64,000 bases of DNA from a bacterium (lineage in GTDB: Bacteria; Desulfobacterota; Binatia; HRBIN30; CADEER01): positions 62,001 through 126,000 of the forward strand of contig JAUIGL010000001.1 in NCBI GenBank assembly GCA_030430165.1. Direction: 5' to 3'. Positions 61,292-64,000 of this stretch are shown here, piece by piece. A program made the position numbers and the translations under genes. The notes under the pieces are model-generated. The model saw only the letters and a list, made by a program, of their open reading frames with translations, had not been told where the DNA came from and made no database searches. Every line of letters begins with the position of its first letter. Positions within the stretch are counted from its first letter, which is position 1.

Positions 61292-61483
61292 TTTGCCTCG
61301 AAGTCCTCGCCGTCGGCATCGCGGCCTGCGGGCGTCGGCGATCGACGCCGCTTGGTATCGGGACAATTTCATCCGTCGGGCAACGAAACGCAACCAGCCG
61401 ACTGCGGGAAACACGTACGTGGGCGCGCGTCTTCGTGGGTCTGCGACCGGCCGGCGCGGTGCATCTGCCCTCCCTTTTTCAAG

Positions 61484-61503
61484 GAACTTTCAGGGAACCT
61501 TCC
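61484..61503. promoter_or_regulatory. OmpR-type direct-repeat operator candidate
   Basis: GGAACTTTC (61484-61492) and GGAACCTTC (61495-61503) match at eight of nine positions and start 11 bases apart, one helical turn. They lie in the gap between the winged-helix regulator gene and the divergent small gene, about 38 bases before the latter's start. Confidence 0.45.
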
Positions 61504-61540
61504 AGACTTGTCGGTGCACCGTGACTAGCCTCGGCGAACC

Positions 61541-61780
61541 ATGACGGCGGACCCAAACGCTCGACGCGGATCGCAACTCAAGCCCGACGGACAGGGTGAC
61601 CTGCCGCCGTGGAAGGCGTTTGTCGTTCAGTTCAGTCGTGAAGCGACGGCTGGAGGAAAGGTATTCGCCGGACGTGTCGAGCATCTCGGTAGCGGACGGC
61701 GGGCGCGCTTCGCCTCGGGTGAATCCCTGATCTCCGTGCTCGAGACGCTGTTGCGCGAGGTCGGCGCGAATGACGAATGA
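61541..61780 (+). CDS. small conserved-looking protein of unknown function
   Basis: A 79-residue soluble protein. After a charged N-terminus it reads as beta-strand and helix elements: AFVVQFSREATAGGKVFAGRVEHLGSGRRARFASGESLISVLETLLREV, consistent with a small folded domain. I do not recognise a named family. It lies 56 bases before the DUF3604 gene (ATG 61836), so it is probably in the same transcript. Base composition matches the surroundings. Confidence 0.55.
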   Translation: MTADPNARRGSQLKPDGQGDLPPWKAFVVQFSREATAGGKVFAGRVEHLGSGRRARFASGESLISVLETLLREVGANDE

Positions 61781-61835
61781 CCGGCGCAACGGGGTGCCAT
61801 CGTTCGATGGTCGACGGCCGGTGGAGGCGGTCAGA

Positions 61836-63779
61836 ATGGAGACGATACCGACGATGAGGAAGACGATCCTGTGCACGGCGCTCGTGTTGGCGTGGCTCGC
61901 CGCGACTTCGCACGCTGCCGAGCAGCCCGGCCTGGCGGCGCCGAGGGCCGAAGCCGCGGCGCGTGCGTTCGCCGCCAAGCGCCCGTACTCCCCCTATGCC
62001 GGGCGGAGCTTTCCGACTCAGCCCTTTTTCGGCGATACCCACCTGCATACCTCCTTTTCGTTCGACGCGGGCGCGTTTGGCGCCCGCCTCGGTCCGAGAG
62101 AGGCGTATCGCTTCGCCCGCGGGGAGGAGATATCGGCATCGAGCGGCCAGCCGGTCCGCCTGGCGCGGCCGCTGGATTTTCTGGTGGTTGCCGATCACTC
62201 GGACAACATGGGGTTCTTCCCGGACTTGTTGGCCGGCACTCCCTCCATACTCGCCGACCCGACGGGGCGGAAGTGGCACGAGATGATTCGCTCGGGCGAA
62301 GGGGCGCGCGCCGCGCTCGAGATCGTCGATGCGTTTTCACACGGAACGTTTCCCAAGGCGCTCATGTATCTGCCGGGCACCGCCGCCTATCGAAGCACCT
62401 GGGAGGAGACCATCGCCGCCGCCGAGGAAGCCAATACGCCGGGGCGCTTCACGGCCTTTATTGGGTTCGAGTGGACCTCGAACACCGGTGGCAACAATCT
62501 GCATCGCAACGTCGTCTTCCGCGATGGCGGTGATCGAGCCCGGCAGGTCGAGCCCTACACCACGATCGCGCCGCTCGGCAGTGACGACCCGCGCGACCTG
62601 TGGCGATGGATGGCGGGCTACGAGGAGAAAACCGGTGGTCGCGTTCTGGCGATCGCCCACAACGGCAACCTTTCGAACGGGAGAATGTTCCCTTTGATCG
62701 AGCCGGCCACCGGAAGGCCGCTCGATCGCGAGTACGCGGAGACGCGGGCCCTGTGGGAGCCGCTGTACGAGGTGACCCAGACCAAGGGGACCAGCGAAGC
62801 GCACCCCTTTTTGTCGCCGAACGACGAATTCGCCGACTTCGAGATCTGGGACAAGGGCAATCTCGACCTCTCGGTCCTCAAGGACGAGTCGATGCTGGAG
62901 TTCGAGTACGCCCGCGCGGCTTTCAAGAACGGTCTCCTCAGCAGGCGCACGCTCGGCACCAATCCGTATGCGTTCGGTCTGGTCGGCTCGACCGACGCCC
63001 ACACCGGTCTGTCCAGTGCCGACGACGACAACTTCTTCGGTAAGACATCGGCGCACGAGCCGAATCCGAAGCGCGCGGTCGAGCCGTTCCTGAAAGGAGC
63101 AGAGGCGACCACGATCATGGGGTGGGAAGTTGCGGCCTCCGGCTACGCCGCGGTCTGGGCGACCGAGAACACTCGCGAGGCCATCTGGGACGCGATGGAA
63201 CGAAAGGAGACGTACGCCACCACCGGCCCGCGCATGGTGGTGCGGTTCTTCGGTGGGTGGGACTTCGAAGAGAGTGACGCGCACACCCATCGTCCCGCCG
63301 AAGTCGGCTACACGCGCGGGGTTCCCATGGGAGGCGAATTGCTGTCGGCGCCGGCTGGTAAGGCGCCGACGTTTCTGGTCGCTGCCCTCAAGGATCCAAT
63401 CGGTGCCAACCTCGACCGCATCCAGATCGTCAAGGGGTGGGTCGACGCATCGGGCGAGGCGCGCGAGCGCGTGTTCGACGTTGCGGTATCGAACGGACGC
63501 GCGATCGGCGCCGACGGGCGCTGCACGGTGCCGGTCGGCAGTACCGTGCAGGGCGCGACGTGGACGAACTCGATCGGTGCGGGAGAGATGATCACGGTTT
63601 GGCGGGATCCGGATTTCGATGCTGATCGCAGCGCATTCTACTACGCTCGCGTGATCGAGATCCCGACGCCTCGTTGGACCGCTCACGATGCGGCGTACTT
63701 CGGCGTCGAGATGCCCGCGCAGGCACGGGTGACGACCACGGAGAGAGCCTTTACCTCGCCGATTTGGTACTACCCATGA
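61836..63779 (+). CDS. DUF3604 family exported protein
   Basis: A 647-residue protein with signal peptide (TILCTALVLAWLAATSHA) and a PHP-like metal-binding start, FFGDTHLHTSFSFDA, followed by LDFLVVADHSDN, FTAFIGFEWTSN, AIAHNGNLSNG and GLVGSTDAHTGL. These His/Asp clusters fit a metallophosphoesterase-type or related hydrolase; DUF3604 proteins are common in environmental bacteria with TonB receptors, function unproven. ATG 61836 follows ggaggcgg; ATG 61770 would overlap the upstream gene and ATG 61854 is also possible. Its stop overlaps the next gene's start (ATGA). Confidence 0.88.
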   Translation: METIPTMRKTILCTALVLAWLAATSHAAEQPGLAAPRAEAAARAFAAKRPYSPYAGRSFPTQPFFGDTHLHTSFSFDAGAFGARLGPREAYRFARGEEISASSGQPVRLARPLDFLVVADHSDNMGFFPDLLAGTPSILADPTGRKWHEMIRSGEGARAALEIVDAFSHGTFPKALMYLPGTAAYRSTWEETIAAAEEANTPGRFTAFIGFEWTSNTGGNNLHRNVVFRDGGDRARQVEPYTTIAPLGSDDPRDLWRWMAGYEEKTGGRVLAIAHNGNLSNGRMFPLIEPATGRPLDREYAETRALWEPLYEVTQTKGTSEAHPFLSPNDEFADFEIWDKGNLDLSVLKDESMLEFEYARAAFKNGLLSRRTLGTNPYAFGLVGSTDAHTGLSSADDDNFFGKTSAHEPNPKRAVEPFLKGAEATTIMGWEVAASGYAAVWATENTREAIWDAMERKETYATTGPRMVVRFFGGWDFEESDAHTHRPAEVGYTRGVPMGGELLSAPAGKAPTFLVAALKDPIGANLDRIQIVKGWVDASGEARERVFDVAVSNGRAIGADGRCTVPVGSTVQGATWTNSIGAGEMITVWRDPDFDADRSAFYYARVIEIPTPRWTAHDAAYFGVEMPAQARVTTTERAFTSPIWYYP

Positions 63780-64000
63780 GATGGCGAGGCCGGGCGAGGC
63801 GCCGGCCTGGGGTTCGCAGTGGCGCGGTCGGTCCAGCGGGCGCACGCTGCCGTTTCGCTGCGTGCATGGTTGCGGCGGTGCTGCTTGCGGCCGGATGCGG
63901 GGCGCCGTTCGCGGCGCGGCGAGCGTCCCCCGAAGCGGTGCGGCGGGCGCTCACCGAAACTGCTCTATCCTCTGACAACGTCAGCAGCTTCTCTACGATT
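63776..64000 (+). CDS. lipoprotein gene, 5' part (continues past the window)
   Basis: Seventy-five codons are visible from the ATG at 63776, which overlaps the TGA of the DUF3604 gene (ATGA). A basic leader is followed by MVAAVLLAAGC, a good lipobox with Cys at about residue 41, then a charged helix (SPEAVRRALTETALSS). The long Arg-rich leader is unusual; ATG 63866 would give a short standard signal. Probably an envelope lipoprotein translated with the DUF3604 protein. Confidence 0.65.
   Translation, partial: MRWRGRARRRPGVRSGAVGPAGARCRFAACMVAAVLLAAGCGAPFAARRASPEAVRRALTETALSSDNVSSFSTI

Noticed and set aside
1-64000. tRNA, rRNA, CRISPR array, prophage or toxin-antitoxin cassette
   Set aside because: None seen on reading both strands; no regularly spaced repeats of CRISPR type and no cloverleaf-like sequence recognised by eye.

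Overview
This is a gene-dense, high-GC bacterial chromosome segment holding about 49 protein genes, two of them cut by the window edges. I see no rRNA, tRNA, CRISPR array, phage genes or intact transposase. The gene content points to an uncultured soil or sediment 'deltaproteobacterial' lineage: a TonB-dependent receptor, a DUF3604 protein, Ser/Thr kinases with zinc ribbons, dockerin-like and FG-GAP/UnbV proteins, a DUF4215 Cys-rich repeat protein, and Thr-Pro-rich linkers. Candidatus Binatota is my best guess, with Myxococcota as the alternative. This placement is inferred from family content only; there is no phylogenetic marker gene in the window.

Layout. 1-10.2 kb: a truncated FadR-type regulator with a recognisable operator, an alpha/beta hydrolase, an SRPBCC protein, dodecin, a lipoprotein, a minus-strand set (YaiI/DUF188 protein, AcoX-like kinase, N,N-dimethylformamidase-like protein), then a methyltransferase / SGNH hydrolase / methyltransferase operon divergent from a glycosyltransferase. 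10.2-15 kb: a catabolic-looking locus in which TetR and a TonB-dependent receptor diverge from an NADP-dependent reductase and a carboxymuconolactone-decarboxylase-like protein, with a 16-bp palindrome between them. 15-20 kb: a Cache-sensor Ser/Thr kinase and a nucleotide-translocase-like protein with a C-terminal helical repeat region. 19.4-24.7 kb: two convergent class A beta-lactamase-fold proteins, the second coupled to an exported dikinase whose domain order (phosphohistidine domain, then ATP-grasp) matches glucan water dikinases. 24.8-42.9 kb: Gre-like factor, sterol-desaturase-family protein, TolB/TPR regulator, AsmA-like protein, alpha-E plus permuted ATP-grasp pair, B12/radical-SAM protein, two small secreted proteins, hotdog protein, NfeD/flotillin pair, a histidine kinase, and a PP2C phosphatase coupled to a zinc-ribbon Ser/Thr kinase. 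43-48.4 kb: a SET-domain protein, a nitrilase-GNAT fusion, an MFS permease and a secreted metallopeptidase, flanked on both sides by repeat-bearing noncoding DNA (a 255-bp MITE-like element and a lone copy of its terminal repeat). 48.9-57.5 kb: three large exported proteins. Two share a Cys-rich N-terminal domain and a nearly identical promoter/leader block; the third, on the opposite strand, carries dockerin-like and FG-GAP repeats. 57.5-64 kb: TetR, a 1001-residue winged-helix/ATPase/TPR regulator, a small conserved-looking protein, a DUF3604 protein and the start of a lipoprotein gene.

How the genes work together. The window is rich in signalling and in envelope or exported proteins. Stop/start overlaps of the ATGA, TTGA or TGATG type join several pairs (kinase-phosphatase, TetR-receptor, dikinase-hydrolase, ATP-grasp-alpha-E, DUF3604-lipoprotein), suggesting translationally coupled modules. 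The most unusual items are the exported glucan-water-dikinase-like protein with its hydrolase partner, and the modular Cys-rich exported proteins under what looks like a common tandem-operator promoter.
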